A stretch of DNA of 64,000 bases from the NCBI RefSeq assembly GCF_005402965.1, contig NZ_BJCF01000003.1, positions 1 to 64,000 on the forward strand, read 5' to 3'. The first letter of the stretch is position 1. The number at the start of each line of letters is the position of its first letter. The notes under the pieces were generated by a model that searched no databases, was not told the DNA's origin, and worked only from the letters and a program-made list of their open reading frames with translations. The stretch is from Dolichospermum planctonicum. Lineage in GTDB: Bacteria > Cyanobacteriota > Cyanobacteriia > Cyanobacteriales > Nostocaceae. Positions 27,645 through 36,777 of the stretch are shown in pieces. The position numbers and the translations under genes were made by a program.

Positions 27645-28775
27645 CTATTTATTGACTTCTAATAACCGGGAGTTTTCTAATCTTGACAGCCACTTTTCTA
27701 AATAAACTTGAATGGCTTTTTTCTCAGATGGATCTTGAGTATCTAATGGATAAGGTAAAAGTCCTAAAATTGCGGCCGTGGTGACGCAAAACATGGATTT
27801 TTGGAAACTCATACAAATTTGTACTCGTAAATCATCTTCACTCCTGAGACTGCGACGATAAATACTATGTAAATATTCTGGCAAATAATGACGCATATCC
27901 TGCATTAATAAAGTTGGGGGAATCCCCGCACCACCAATAGGTAAAGGATCGGCGTATAATGCACCATATTGGAATCGAGATTGATCTGGAGGAACTTGAT
28001 ATGCTTGGGCGTTTAAAGAAACTGTTCCTAAAAATGGTGTTCCTCTAAAAAATACTGCTTCTACATAGGGAATTGCGGTATCTGCAAGGAAGGTTAAACC
28101 AACTGATTTAGGAATAATATCATAGACTTTACCACCAATTTTGACGCTGTATGTAATTGGTTTAATTGCATCTGCAACTAAAGCCAGTTTAATATGTTCT
28201 ACAACTTGGGGAATAGATTTAATTTCGCCGTTGTCATAGCGGTCTGATAAATTCAGAAACATATCAGCCATAACTCGCCAAAATTGACCTAAACCAGTGT
28301 AATAAGCTGAAACTCGTAACTGTTCTGTTAAAAATTCAGGAAATAGTTGATTTAATCCCAACAGCAGGGGATTATATTTAAATTTAGCAGCAATAACGGT
28401 TTTTGCTCTATCTTGAAACTCCTGAGTATCTAAGTATTTGTCTAAACCGCCACCACCATGCCACATCATGGTTTTCATGCAATATTCAGCATATTCAAAA
28501 TTAATCCGATCATGCCATAAATGACGGATTAATTTAGCAAAAGAAACATCACCATCAAAATATTTAAAGAAGGGAAAAAACACTAAAAATTGATGTTCAG
28601 CGATGTAAATGAGGTTTTTAGAATAGGCATCTAAAACTATACCATAACTTTTGAGAATGCCAACAACTTCTAAAACGTTTTCGGGGCTATCTTTGAGTAA
28701 TGCACCACCATTTTGTAAGCGTTCAAGATACTCAGATAGGGGGTTGTAAGCGGGCTTTTTTTCAGTTTTTACCAT
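27645..28775 (-). CDS. cupB: CO2 hydration protein CupB (ChpX) of the NDH-1(4) complex
   Basis: This 376-residue protein belongs to the CO2 hydration protein family: FFPFFKYFDGD, LIRHLWHDRINFEYAEYCM, MMWHGGGGLDKYLD and a GGAGIPPTLLMQDMRHYLPEYLH block. The histidine-rich region near residues 85-110 is a plausible zinc site. The protein docks on a specialised NDH-1 complex at the thylakoid and converts CO2 to bicarbonate using photosynthetic electron flow. The length (near 380, not about 440 as in CupA), the lack of a cupS gene and the link to the ccm cluster favour the constitutive CupB form over low-CO2-induced CupA. It is the last gene of the ndhF4-ndhD4-cupB operon. Confidence 0.85.
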   Translation of the reverse strand: MVKTEKKPAYNPLSEYLERLQNGGALLKDSPENVLEVVGILKSYGIVLDAYSKNLIYIAEHQFLVFFPFFKYFDGDVSFAKLIRHLWHDRINFEYAEYCMKTMMWHGGGGLDKYLDTQEFQDRAKTVIAAKFKYNPLLLGLNQLFPEFLTEQLRVSAYYTGLGQFWRVMADMFLNLSDRYDNGEIKSIPQVVEHIKLALVADAIKPITYSVKIGGKVYDIIPKSVGLTFLADTAIPYVEAVFFRGTPFLGTVSLNAQAYQVPPDQSRFQYGALYADPLPIGGAGIPPTLLMQDMRHYLPEYLHSIYRRSLRSEDDLRVQICMSFQKSMFCVTTAAILGLLPYPLDTQDPSEKKAIQVYLEKWLSRLENSRLLEVNK

Positions 28776-28834
28776 ACTATTTCTCCTGTAATTGAATTAG
28801 AACTCAAAAGTTAAAAGGCTGAATAATACGACTT

Positions 28835-30337
28835 TTAACTATTTTGAATAGCTATTTTATGCTCACTGTTGTGTACTAGATTACTGGTGTTTACCATGGT
28901 GGTAATTGTGGTTTCGGTGTAATGTGCCAGCCAGGTGGGTTGAATGCCGAAAATGAGGATAAATACAGCTAAAATAATAGCAGGAAGGCGATCGCTCCAG
29001 TAAACACGAGGTAGGTTGTAAAGTTCCTCTGATAACCGTCCAAAAAAGGCACGATTGACAAGATTTAAGAAATAAACGGCAGTTAAACCATTTCCTAACA
29101 TTCCCAACAATGTTTGGACCGGGAAAACTGCAAAACTGCTGCGAAAAACGATAAATTCGGCAATAAATCCCACCATTCCGGGTATACCTGCACTAGCCAT
29201 GACTCCCATAATCATTAAACTACCAATCAGGGGTAAACCGCGTTCTGGATTGAGTAGTCCCCGAACCACGTTTAAATCTCGGCTACCAGTTTTTTTATAG
29301 ACAACTCCTACTAACAGGAATAACATAGCGGATATTAATCCGTGACTAATCATTTGCATAACTGCCCCTAATACGCTTAGAGGAGTAGATGCGGCGGCGG
29401 CTAACAAGACATAGCCCATGTGTCCGATAGAACTATAAGCCACCATTTTTTTCATATCTGTTTGCGCTATAGCACAAGAAGCTCCAAATAAAACACTAAT
29501 TACTGCCCATGTAGCTAACCAAGGGGCTAAATAAGCCCAAGCATCTGGTAACAAATTCATGCCAAATCGCAGTAGGCCATAGGTCCCTAACTTCAGTAGT
29601 ATTCCAGCCAAGAGAACAGATATGGGTGTAGAAGCTTCAACGTGGGCATCTGGTAGCCAAGTATGGAAGGGAAAGAGGGGGATTTTAATGCCAAAACCGA
29701 CCAAAATGCCTACAAGGAGTAAAATTTGAGTAGCTAAGGGCAGATTTTGAGTATTTAAGGTCAAGAGTGCAAAACTGGAAGAACCACTTAACCAAACTAT
29801 ACCCAGGAAACTAGCTAAAATGACGATTCCCGAAAAAGCGGTATAAATGAGAAATTTTGTGGCTGCATAACCTCGTCTTGCACCTCCCCAAATGGCAATT
29901 AGCAAATACAGGGGTATTAATTCCAACTCATAGAACAGGAAAAATAATAATAAATCCTGTGCTAAAAATGCTCCAATTACCCCAGTGGTTAAGAGAAAAA
30001 TTAAGGAATAGTAAAATCTAGGACGTTGTTGAGATTCATCACTACTATAAATAGCAATACAAGTTAATAGTCCATTCAGAAGTAATAACGGCAGGGATAA
30101 ACCATCTATACCCAGATTGTAATTTAAGCCAATGGCATCTACCCAAGGTAGGGATTCTGCAAATTGTTGAGTAATGTCTCTGGGGTTAAACTGAATGGCT
30201 ATGAAAATACTCCATAGAAAAATAACAACGCTAAAAACTAAAGCTATAATTCGGGCTAGTTTACCAGAGATGGTAGAAGGATAAAAACCAATGAAAGCCG
30301 CAGCAATTAACGGCAGTAAAATCAATGTACTGAGCAT
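28835..30337 (-). CDS. ndhD4: NAD(P)H-quinone oxidoreductase subunit D4 (NDH-1 CO2-uptake type)
   Basis: A 500-residue polytopic protein of the Nqo13/NdhD antiporter-like family with about 14 membrane helices. Recognisable blocks are LLFFLFYELELIPLYLLIAIWGG (family Glu region, given in part as FFLFYELELIPLYLL), FPFHTWLPDAHVEASTP with the conserved lysine region before it, and MVAYSSIGHMGYVLL. With NdhF4 and CupB it forms the proton-pumping CO2-uptake module. The suffix 4 is inferred from CupB. The start ATG is only two bases from an 18-copy TTGACAG array, so no normal ribosome-binding site is present. Confidence 0.87.
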   Translation of the reverse strand: MLSTLILLPLIAAAFIGFYPSTISGKLARIIALVFSVVIFLWSIFIAIQFNPRDITQQFAESLPWVDAIGLNYNLGIDGLSLPLLLLNGLLTCIAIYSSDESQQRPRFYYSLIFLLTTGVIGAFLAQDLLLFFLFYELELIPLYLLIAIWGGARRGYAATKFLIYTAFSGIVILASFLGIVWLSGSSSFALLTLNTQNLPLATQILLLVGILVGFGIKIPLFPFHTWLPDAHVEASTPISVLLAGILLKLGTYGLLRFGMNLLPDAWAYLAPWLATWAVISVLFGASCAIAQTDMKKMVAYSSIGHMGYVLLAAAASTPLSVLGAVMQMISHGLISAMLFLLVGVVYKKTGSRDLNVVRGLLNPERGLPLIGSLMIMGVMASAGIPGMVGFIAEFIVFRSSFAVFPVQTLLGMLGNGLTAVYFLNLVNRAFFGRLSEELYNLPRVYWSDRLPAIILAVFILIFGIQPTWLAHYTETTITTMVNTSNLVHNSEHKIAIQNS

Positions 30338-30339
30338 AG

Positions 30340-30470
30340 TTGACAGTTGACAGTTGACAGTTGACAGTTGACAGTTGACAGTTGACAGTTGACAGTTGAC
30401 AGTTGACAGTTGACAGTTGACAGTTGACAGTTGACAGTTGACAGTTGACAGTTGACAGTTGACAGTTGAC
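30340..30470. repeat. TTGACAG heptamer array, 18 full copies plus 5 bases
   Basis: A perfect tandem array of TTGACAG on the plus strand (30340-30465 = 18 units, then TTGAC), filling nearly all of the 146-base spacer between ndhF4 and ndhD4. On the transcribed strand it reads CTGTCAA repeats and ends two bases before the ndhD4 ATG. It is the longest heptamer array in the window. Confidence 0.98.
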
Positions 30471-30483
30471 TGTTCCCTGTTTC

Positions 30484-32340
30484 CTAAAAAGGCAACTTAT
30501 CGAATAAACCCAACGAAAAACTAATGAAAAAACCCAGGATGCTAATAACGAAGATAATTGTCAGCATATAGCCTTGGGATTGACCAGAAATGCTGTATTT
30601 CAAACTTTGTCCGCTAAAAATTGCCGCAAAGCCGACTAAGTTGACTAAACCATCTACCAAAAAGCGATCGCTCCACGCGGATATCTTGGATAACAGCGCT
30701 ACAGCACTTACAATCGTTAAGCGGTAAATGCGGTCTATGTAAAAATCATAGCCTAATAAGTCTTGCAAAAATCTCCAGATTAAAATTCTGGATCTTGACC
30801 AAGCTTTGTGAAGATGAATGGTAGCGCCAAGAGTTACTCCAGCCAGAGTGGAAGCGAATAGAGAACCAACTATATACCCATCTAAACTTTCCCAGCTAGG
30901 TAATAAATACCATTGTTGTAACATTAATGGTAACAATAATGTTAGTATAGTTAAAGTCACCATTGGTAATGCCATTGGCCAGGCGACTTCTGGGGCGCGG
31001 TGGGTTTTTGGTTGAGATTTTCCCCAGAAAATTAACCGGAATACCCTAGTTAAATTCAAAGCTGTGAGGCCATTAACTAAGATTAAAACCACAATTACCC
31101 AGGGGCTAACTCTGACCAGTCCATCAGCCCATGCTAACATTGCCCAGAAACTGCCTAATGGTAGTAGTGTCACCATACCTGCTGAACCGACAACAAAGGC
31201 TGTGGTTGTAGCTGGCATTTTTGACCATAAACCCCCCATTTCTGTTAAGTCTTGGGTTTGGGTGGTATAGATAACTGAACCAGAACTCATGAATAATAGG
31301 GCTTTGGCTACAGCATGACTGAGGAGTAACATTAAGGCTACTCCGCCTTGTTCTAAACCCACCGCCAAAAACACCAATCCCATATAGGCACTAGTAGAAT
31401 GGGATAGCGCTCGCTTAATATCAATTTGGGCGATAGATACCAATGTTGCGCCCACTGCTGTCATTATTCCCACCACCACTAAAGTATCCAAAGCAATAGG
31501 GGATAAAGATAATAATGGTTGAATCTTGTAGAGAATATAAGCGCCTCCACCTACCACCAAAGAGTTTCGCATCACCGAAGCTGGGTTTGGACCTTCCATA
31601 GCTTCATCTAACCACAGATGCAGTGGGAATTGGGCGCACTTACCAGCAGGACCGGCAATTAAACCCAAGCCGAGTAAAGTGGATGTAACTGGGTTTAAAT
31701 CAGCAGTTTGCGCCCATTCATACAAATCCGAAAAATTTAAGCTACCAGCCAGAGTAGAAAGGGTGACAACGGACATTAATAGTAATAGGTCGCCTACCCG
31801 TTTCGTCAAAAAGGCATCTCGTGCTGCTGTAACTACCAAAGGTTGAGCATACCAAAATCCTACGAGTAAATAGGTGGAAAGAGTGAGAACCTCCAGCAAA
31901 GCATAACTGAGAAAGAGGGAATCACTAATTGCTAAACCAATCAAAGCGGCTTCAAAAAATCCTAATAGACCAAAAAATCGGGCTAAAGACCAGTCTTTTT
32001 CCATGTAGCCTAGGGCATAAATTTGTGCTAATAGACTTAGTGCGGTAATTAAAACAGTTGCTCCCACACTGACCACAGAAATTTCTAAAGCGAAGGATAA
32101 TTGGAAATCAGCAGCTTGAAACCAAGTTATTAGTAGATGTACTGGCTCTCGATTCCAAACATCTTTAAATACTAATAGACTGTGAATAAAACCTAAGATG
32201 GTAGTCAGCAAGTTCAAGTATACAGCAGGTCTAGGTCCTGTGCGTTGGATAATTCCTATACTCCAAGGCAAAGTTAAAATTGCCCCTAGTAAACTATAAA
32301 GAGGGACGAACCAACTTGTTAAAAATAGAAATTCATTCAT
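30484..32340 (-). CDS. ndhF4: NAD(P)H-quinone oxidoreductase subunit F4 (NDH-1 CO2-uptake type)
   Basis: A 618-residue membrane protein of the Nqo12/NdhF family with about 16 membrane helices: LSYALLEVLTLSTYLLVGFWY, KCAQFPLHLWLDEAMEGPNPASVM (in part FPLHLWLDEAMEGP) and LSHSTSAYMGLVFLAVGLEQ. It ends with the C-terminal extension typical of NdhF. It is first in the leftward ndhF4-ndhD4-cupB operon and divergent from the ccm operon, separated by 641 bases. The match to the F4 subtype rests on the CupB assignment. Confidence 0.87.
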   Translation of the reverse strand: MNEFLFLTSWFVPLYSLLGAILTLPWSIGIIQRTGPRPAVYLNLLTTILGFIHSLLVFKDVWNREPVHLLITWFQAADFQLSFALEISVVSVGATVLITALSLLAQIYALGYMEKDWSLARFFGLLGFFEAALIGLAISDSLFLSYALLEVLTLSTYLLVGFWYAQPLVVTAARDAFLTKRVGDLLLLMSVVTLSTLAGSLNFSDLYEWAQTADLNPVTSTLLGLGLIAGPAGKCAQFPLHLWLDEAMEGPNPASVMRNSLVVGGGAYILYKIQPLLSLSPIALDTLVVVGIMTAVGATLVSIAQIDIKRALSHSTSAYMGLVFLAVGLEQGGVALMLLLSHAVAKALLFMSSGSVIYTTQTQDLTEMGGLWSKMPATTTAFVVGSAGMVTLLPLGSFWAMLAWADGLVRVSPWVIVVLILVNGLTALNLTRVFRLIFWGKSQPKTHRAPEVAWPMALPMVTLTILTLLLPLMLQQWYLLPSWESLDGYIVGSLFASTLAGVTLGATIHLHKAWSRSRILIWRFLQDLLGYDFYIDRIYRLTIVSAVALLSKISAWSDRFLVDGLVNLVGFAAIFSGQSLKYSISGQSQGYMLTIIFVISILGFFISFSLGLFDKLPF

Positions 32341-32981
32341 TTAAAATCTTCCTTGACAACTGAGTTTCCATTCTCTTAAACAGCCTTTAAATAATCCTTT
32401 GCTCAAAAACAAAATTTTCCGAGAAAATCTATGTTTTCTTAATTTTTTTAGCTAAATATCTTAGGCATATTTGCTTGAAAATAGCCTTTGATCGAGTCAT
32501 TAAATAATGCTGTCATATTTTAGATATTCTCTGATTAAAGAACATTTTTCCCTTGCTGCTGTTTTAAATTAGTTTTTCATGTACATTTGTAAAATTGGCG
32601 AATTTTCACCCAGTATTTATAAAAATAGCCAAGTAAAATATCTAGCCAATAGCCCATCTATCACATACCTAGCCTATGCCAGTCCTCCTTATCAAAGAAT
32701 TAGCTTAGGCTGTAAACTGTAGTGGTTCTAAAAGTGATAAAGAAATTATAAAGCATAAGCTGTCACTCTAGGGATCAGTGAATTTGAAGACCACAAAGGA
32801 CAGTATAAAGTTTTGTTAAGTTTTTTAAATATATTTTATGACAAACTATTATAGTAATTTATGTTGCCAAGGATGCCAAGGTTTCATAAGCTTAAATATG
32901 GCGGTATTTTGGAAAGTGAGCATCCCCGGCCAAAATTTCCACCGCTAGTTCTAAAACGATTAATTTTTGAGGAGTTCTGCG
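32341..32981. other. Divergent control region between ndhF4 and ccmK2
   Basis: 641 AT-rich bases between two inorganic-carbon operons running in opposite directions. Both promoters must be here. A Shine-Dalgarno sequence (GAGGAG at 32969-32974) precedes the ccmK2 start. TATAAA at about 32801-32806 is a possible -10 element for ccmK2 but has no well-spaced -35 box, so I do not call it. No gene or RNA is recognised. Confidence 0.55.
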
Positions 32982-33290
32982 ATGCCAATTGCAGTTGGAA
33001 TGATTGAAACTAAAGGCTTTCCCGCAGTAGTAGAAGCTGCTGATGCCATGGTAAAAGCTGCCCGTGTGACCTTAGTAGGATATGAAAAAATTGGCAGCGC
33101 TCGCGTTACAGTGATTGTGAGGGGAGATGTTTCTGAGGTGCAAGCTTCAGTTGCGGCTGGTATTGAAGCAGCCAAAAGAGTCAACGGTGGTGAAGTAGTG
33201 TCTACACACATCATTGCCCGTCCCCACGAGAACTTAGAATACGTCTTGCCAATTCGTTATACAGAAGCAGTAGAACAGTTTCGCGCTTAG
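32982..33290 (+). CDS. ccmK2: Carboxysome shell hexamer protein CcmK2
   Basis: A 102-residue single BMC-domain protein ([21 protein letters not shown], then [44 protein letters not shown]). It forms the hexagonal tiles of the beta-carboxysome facets; the KIGS loop lines the central pore. The ATG at 32982 is chosen because the conserved N-terminus begins there and GAGGAG lies eight bases before it; an upstream TTG in frame is rejected. It is first in the ccm operon. One odd point is T-K in ETKGFP where ETLGFP is usual. Confidence 0.95.
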   Translation: MPIAVGMIETKGFPAVVEAADAMVKAARVTLVGYEKIGSARVTVIVRGDVSEVQASVAAGIEAAKRVNGGEVVSTHIIARPHENLEYVLPIRYTEAVEQFRA

Positions 33291-33394
33291 TCTAGTTGTG
33301 GAAAGGCTGACCATTTAAACGAAAATCATTAACGAGACTGGTGGTTTGAAATTAAATCTGGATACAGGTAAAAATTTAATTTAAGGACAAAAAA

Positions 33395-33739
33395 ATGTCA
33401 ATTGCAGTAGGAATGGTAGAAACATTAGGCTTTCCCGCAGTAGTAGAAGCTGCTGATGCGATGGTAAAAGCTGCGCGTGTTACTTTGGTAGGATATGAAA
33501 AGATCGGTAGTGGTCGGGTGACAGTTATCGTCCGTGGTGACGTTTCCGAAGTTCAAGCTTCAGTAGGTGCTGGGGTAGAATCAGTGAAGCGTGTTAACGG
33601 TGGACAAGTGCTATCTACACACATCATTGCGCGTCCTCACGAAAACTTAGAATATGTCCTCCCAATTCGGTATACAGAAGATGTAGAACAATTCCGGGAA
33701 GGTGTGAACACAATTCGCCCTTTCGGTAGAAGACCATAA
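33395..33739 (+). CDS. ccmK1: Carboxysome shell hexamer protein CcmK1
   Basis: A 114-residue BMC protein almost identical to CcmK2 in its core but with a C-terminal extension ([13 protein letters not shown]), as in CcmK1 of other beta-cyanobacteria. The order ccmK2-ccmK1-ccmL supports the name. It should form hexamers, or mixed hexamers with CcmK2, in the shell. It lies 104 bases after ccmK2 and only six bases before ccmL, with which it is certainly co-transcribed. Confidence 0.93.
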   Translation: MSIAVGMVETLGFPAVVEAADAMVKAARVTLVGYEKIGSGRVTVIVRGDVSEVQASVGAGVESVKRVNGGQVLSTHIIARPHENLEYVLPIRYTEDVEQFREGVNTIRPFGRRP

Positions 33740-33745
33740 TTAATC

Positions 33746-34051
33746 ATGCAAATTGCCAGAGTTCGTGGCACAGTAACTAGCACCCAAAAAGATCCCAGTC
33801 TGCGGGGTGTGAAACTGCTGATGTTGCAATTGGTAGATGAAAATGGCAATCTCCTGCCAGTATACGAGGTAGCAGCCGATAATAGTGTGGGGGCAGGAGT
33901 GAATGAGTGGGTACTTGTCAGTCGCGGCAGTGCTGCTCGTCAAGTGCTGGGCAATGAACAACGACCCTTAGATGCAGCAGTGGTGGCAATTATAGATACC
34001 ATTTATGTTGAAGATCGTGTCATTTACAGCAAAAAAGACCAGTATAGATAG
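33746..34051 (+). CDS. ccmL: Carboxysome shell vertex protein CcmL
   Basis: A 101-residue bacterial microcompartment vertex protein (EutN/CcmL family): MQIARVRGTVTSTQKDPSLR, then LLPVYEVAADNSVGAGVNEWVLVSRGSAAR (in part AADNSVGAGVNEWVLV). It forms pentamers that cap the twelve corners of the carboxysome. Length and ending (AIIDTIYVED) are normal. It is followed by a 114-base spacer made largely of heptamer repeats before ccmM. Confidence 0.95.
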   Translation: MQIARVRGTVTSTQKDPSLRGVKLLMLQLVDENGNLLPVYEVAADNSVGAGVNEWVLVSRGSAARQVLGNEQRPLDAAVVAIIDTIYVEDRVIYSKKDQYR

Positions 34052-34059
34052 TCAGGAAC

Positions 34060-34138
34060 AGGTGACAGAGGACAGGTGACAGGTGACAGAAAAGAAGTAA
34101 AAACCGACAACTGACCACTGACAACTGACCACTGACAA
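34060..34138. repeat. Two degenerate heptamer arrays between ccmL and ccmM
   Basis: Four AGGTGAC-like heptamers (34060-34087) and then CTGACCA/CTGACAA alternating heptamers (34104-34138). They fill most of the spacer and are followed by a strong AGGAGG site (around 34151-34156) before the ccmM ATG. Confidence 0.85.
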
Positions 34139-34165
34139 AAAGCTTATTTCAGGAGGAATCTCGCA

Positions 34166-35833
34166 ATGGTAGTCCGCAGCACGGCGGCACCCCCAACCCC
34201 GTGGTCAAGGAGTTTAGCCGAACCCAATATCGATAAAACTGCATTTGTACACTCTTCTTGTAACCTAATTGGTGATGTCAATATAGGTGCAAATGTCATA
34301 ATTGCTCCAGGAACTTCCATTAGAGCAGATGAAGGTACACCTTTTTGTGTTAGTGAAAATACTAATATTCAAGATGGTGTAGTTATTCATGGGTTGGAGC
34401 AAGGCCGAGTTATTGGTGATGATGGACAGAAATACTCGGTATGGATTGGCAAAAGTGCTTCCATTACCCACATGGCACTAATTCATGGACCTGCTTACGT
34501 TGGCGATAGTTGTTTTATTGGCTTTCGTTCTACGGTATTTAATGCCAGAGTAGGTGCAGGGTGCATTATTATGATGCACGCATTAATTCAAGATGTAGAA
34601 ATTCCACCGGGTAAATACGTAGCATCTGGATCAATAATTACTACTCAGCAGCAAGCGGATAGATTACCAGATGTCCAGGTGCAGGATCAAGAATTTGCTC
34701 ACCATGTAGTCGGAATTAATCAGGCTTTGCGGGCTGGTTATCACTGCGCCGCAGATAGCAAGTGTATTGCGCCCATTCGGGATGAACTTAATCTTGCAGC
34801 AGATAAATCTTATACAAGCATTGAAATTGAAGAGTTAGAAAGGAGCAGTGACGTGGCCAGCTATAGCTTAAGTACAGAAACAGTAGATCAATTACGTTAT
34901 CTACTAGAACAAGGATTTAAAATTGGCACAGAACACGTAGACCAAAGACGTTTCCGTACGGGTTCTTGGCAGAGTTGTCAAGCCATTGAAACCCGGTCTT
35001 TAGGTGAGGCGGTTTCTGCTATAGAATCCTGTTTGCGAGACCATAGCGGTGAATATGTGCGTCTATTTGGTATTGATAACAACAGAAGACGGGTATTAGA
35101 AACAATCGTTCAACGTCCTGATGGTGTAGTCGCTGGTACATCTAGCTTTAAAGCTCCCGCTGCTGCATCCGTTGGCAATTACAATGGTAATGGTAACGGT
35201 AATGCCGTTGGTAGTGGGAAATTGAGTGCGGAAACCCTAGATCAAATTCGTCAACTTTTGACCAGTGGTTACAAGATTGGCACAGAATACGTAGATGAAC
35301 GACGTTTCCGTACAGGTTCTTGGAATAGTTGTGAACCAATTCAATCTACATCTACTCAAGCAGTTATTTCTGCTTTAGAAGAGTGTATAGAGTCCCATAA
35401 AGGTGATTATGTGCGTTTAATTGGCATTGACACCAAAGCTAAACGTCGCGTATTGGAAGCAATTATCCAAAGACCAAACGGACTCGTAGCGTCTTCTGGT
35501 AGCACCAAATCATTTACAAGTACAAATTCTGCAACTGCAACGGCGACAGCAACGGCGACAGTTACCAGCACCCGTCTAAGCGCGGAAACAGTAGATCAAT
35601 TGCGCCAATTGTTGTCCAGTGGTGCAAAAATTGCGGTTGAACACGTAGACCAACGCCGCTTCCGCACAGGTACTTGGACAGTTGCGGGTCAAATTCAGAC
35701 TACATCTGAACGAGAAGCGATCGCAACATTAGAAGGGTATGTTTCTGAATATCCAGGCGAGTATGTGCGTTTAGTGGGGACAGACCCCAAAGCAAAACGC
35801 CGCGTATTAGAAGCAATTATTCAGCGTCCATAG
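34166..35833 (+). CDS. ccmM: Carboxysome assembly protein CcmM: gamma-carbonic anhydrase domain plus three Rubisco small-subunit-like domains
   Basis: A 555-residue scaffold protein. Residues 15-210 form a left-handed beta-helix gamma-carbonic anhydrase with H75 (VIHG), H102 (THMA) and H107 (IHGP) at the zinc-ligand positions, and C194 and C200 (HCAADSKC), the cysteine pair whose disulfide is needed for activity in the Thermosynechococcus protein. Three small-subunit-like modules follow (about 232-316, 352-437 and 469-555), each with the RRFRTG(S/T)W block, joined by Gly/Asn/Ala/Thr linkers. They cross-link Rubisco. Modules 1 and 2 each keep two cysteines that may form a redox switch; module 3 has none. 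The short form starts at an internal GTG (34853). Confidence 0.96.
   Translation: MVVRSTAAPPTPWSRSLAEPNIDKTAFVHSSCNLIGDVNIGANVIIAPGTSIRADEGTPFCVSENTNIQDGVVIHGLEQGRVIGDDGQKYSVWIGKSASITHMALIHGPAYVGDSCFIGFRSTVFNARVGAGCIIMMHALIQDVEIPPGKYVASGSIITTQQQADRLPDVQVQDQEFAHHVVGINQALRAGYHCAADSKCIAPIRDELNLAADKSYTSIEIEELERSSDVASYSLSTETVDQLRYLLEQGFKIGTEHVDQRRFRTGSWQSCQAIETRSLGEAVSAIESCLRDHSGEYVRLFGIDNNRRRVLETIVQRPDGVVAGTSSFKAPAAASVGNYNGNGNGNAVGSGKLSAETLDQIRQLLTSGYKIGTEYVDERRFRTGSWNSCEPIQSTSTQAVISALEECIESHKGDYVRLIGIDTKAKRRVLEAIIQRPNGLVASSGSTKSFTSTNSATATATATATVTSTRLSAETVDQLRQLLSSGAKIAVEHVDQRRFRTGTWTVAGQIQTTSEREAIATLEGYVSEYPGEYVRLVGTDPKAKRRVLEAIIQRP
34839..34855 (+). promoter_or_regulatory. Internal ribosome-binding site and GTG start for the short CcmM form
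   Basis: AAAGGAG lies nine bases before an in-frame GTG at 34853 (codon 230), exactly at the boundary between the carbonic anhydrase domain and the first small-subunit-like module. Translation from here would give a 326-residue protein of about 35 kDa, equivalent to CcmM35 of Synechococcus. The site is visible in the sequence; its use is inferred from that homologue. Confidence 0.85.
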
Positions 35834-35837
35834 GAGT

Positions 35838-35954
35838 AGGGAAAAGGGAAAGGGCAAGAGGGAAAGGGCAAGAGGTAAGAGACAATAATCATTTAATACC
35901 AATTACCTATTACCCATTACCCATTACCAATTACCAATTACCCATTACCCATTA
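35838..35954. repeat. G-rich 14-mer pair and CC(A/C)ATTA heptamer array between ccmM and ccmN
   Basis: Two copies of an AGGGAAAGGGCAAG-like 14-mer (about 35845-35875) are followed by eight contiguous heptamers of the type CCAATTA/CCCATTA (35899-35954). Together they fill the 160-base ccmM-ccmN spacer. Confidence 0.9.
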
Positions 35955-35993
35955 GCTAATATATCGTCCATTTCCGGCTTCCGAGGTAATTTC

Positions 35994-36761
35994 ATGTCAG
36001 TATCGCTGCTACAACTGAGCGATAGATTTGATACACATATTTATGGCGACGTGATTATTCATCCCAGTGCGGTATTAGCTCCGGGAATAATTCTCCAAGC
36101 AGCTACTAACAGTAGAATTGTGATTGGTGCTGGGGTATGCCTGGGTATGGGGTCAATTCTCCAAGTGAGCGAGGGTATCCTAGAAATAGAAGCAGGAGCA
36201 AACCTGGGAGCCGGTTTTTTGATGGTTGGTCAAGGTAAAATTGGGGCTAATGCCTGTATTGGTGCAGCGACAACGGTTTTTAACTATTCCGTAGCACCAG
36301 GACAAGTGATTGCCCCTGGTTCAATTTTGGGGGATACTAGTCGGCAGGTTGTTGAACCGTCAGCGGAAAAACCGGAGTCTTCTAATTCTCAACCAGAGAA
36401 ACCAGAGAAACCAGAGAAAGAGGAACAAGTAATTTCCTCAACTCAACTCTCGGTGGCGGCTTTTCTGGAATTTAAACACCAATCTACACCCGTATCTCCA
36501 CCTTCACCCACACCGAAAAGCCAGTCTCCTCCGGTAGAAGAAACCGCTGTGGTAAGTGATTCTACATCTAAAGAAACTACGCTCCCGGATTCTACAGAAG
36601 AATGCTCTGAGAACTTAAAACCCAGTCAGTCGAATCTTGAAACTCACAATATTTTTGGTACACAAATTTATGGACAAGGTAGCATAAATAGGCTGCTGAG
36701 TACATTATTTCCCCATAGACAATCTTTGGGCAATCAAAACTCTGACAATTCTTCAGGTTAA
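35994..36761 (+). CDS. ccmN: Carboxysome assembly protein CcmN
   Basis: A 255-residue protein. Residues 15-115 are hexapeptide repeats forming a left-handed beta-helix (HPSAVLAPGIILQA, LGAGFLMVGQGKIG, NACIGAATTVF). A Pro/Ser/Glu-rich linker follows (about 120-210), then a C-terminal amphipathic encapsulation peptide (GQGSINRLLSTLFPHR, about residues 225-240). CcmN binds CcmM through its N-terminal domain and the CcmK shell through this peptide, linking core and shell. Length and layout match the family. ccmO follows 16 bases later. Confidence 0.95.
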   Translation: MSVSLLQLSDRFDTHIYGDVIIHPSAVLAPGIILQAATNSRIVIGAGVCLGMGSILQVSEGILEIEAGANLGAGFLMVGQGKIGANACIGAATTVFNYSVAPGQVIAPGSILGDTSRQVVEPSAEKPESSNSQPEKPEKPEKEEQVISSTQLSVAAFLEFKHQSTPVSPPSPTPKSQSPPVEETAVVSDSTSKETTLPDSTEECSENLKPSQSNLETHNIFGTQIYGQGSINRLLSTLFPHRQSLGNQNSDNSSG

Positions 36762-36777
36762 GTGTTAAGTATGAAGT

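Noticed and set aside
30340-30470. Dense regular repeat considered as a CRISPR array
   Set aside because: The unit is seven bases, with no spacers between units; no cas genes are nearby.
30340-30470. TTGACA hexamers as real promoters
   Set aside because: They point against the operon and no phased -10 box follows; they are a by-product of the repeat sequence.
27645-32340. Low-CO2-induced NDH-1(3) operon (ndhF3-ndhD3-cupA-cupS)
   Set aside because: The hydration protein has 376 residues, close to CupB and shorter than CupA, and no cupS gene follows. NDH-1(4) fits better, although the subtype should be confirmed by alignment.
32967-32981. Upstream TTG as the ccmK2 start
   Set aside because: The five extra residues are not part of the conserved CcmK N-terminus, and the ATG at 32982 has a proper GAGGAG site that the TTG start would overlap.
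34265-35339. Leftward frames inside ccmM
   Set aside because: Antisense shadows of the repeated CcmM coding sequence.
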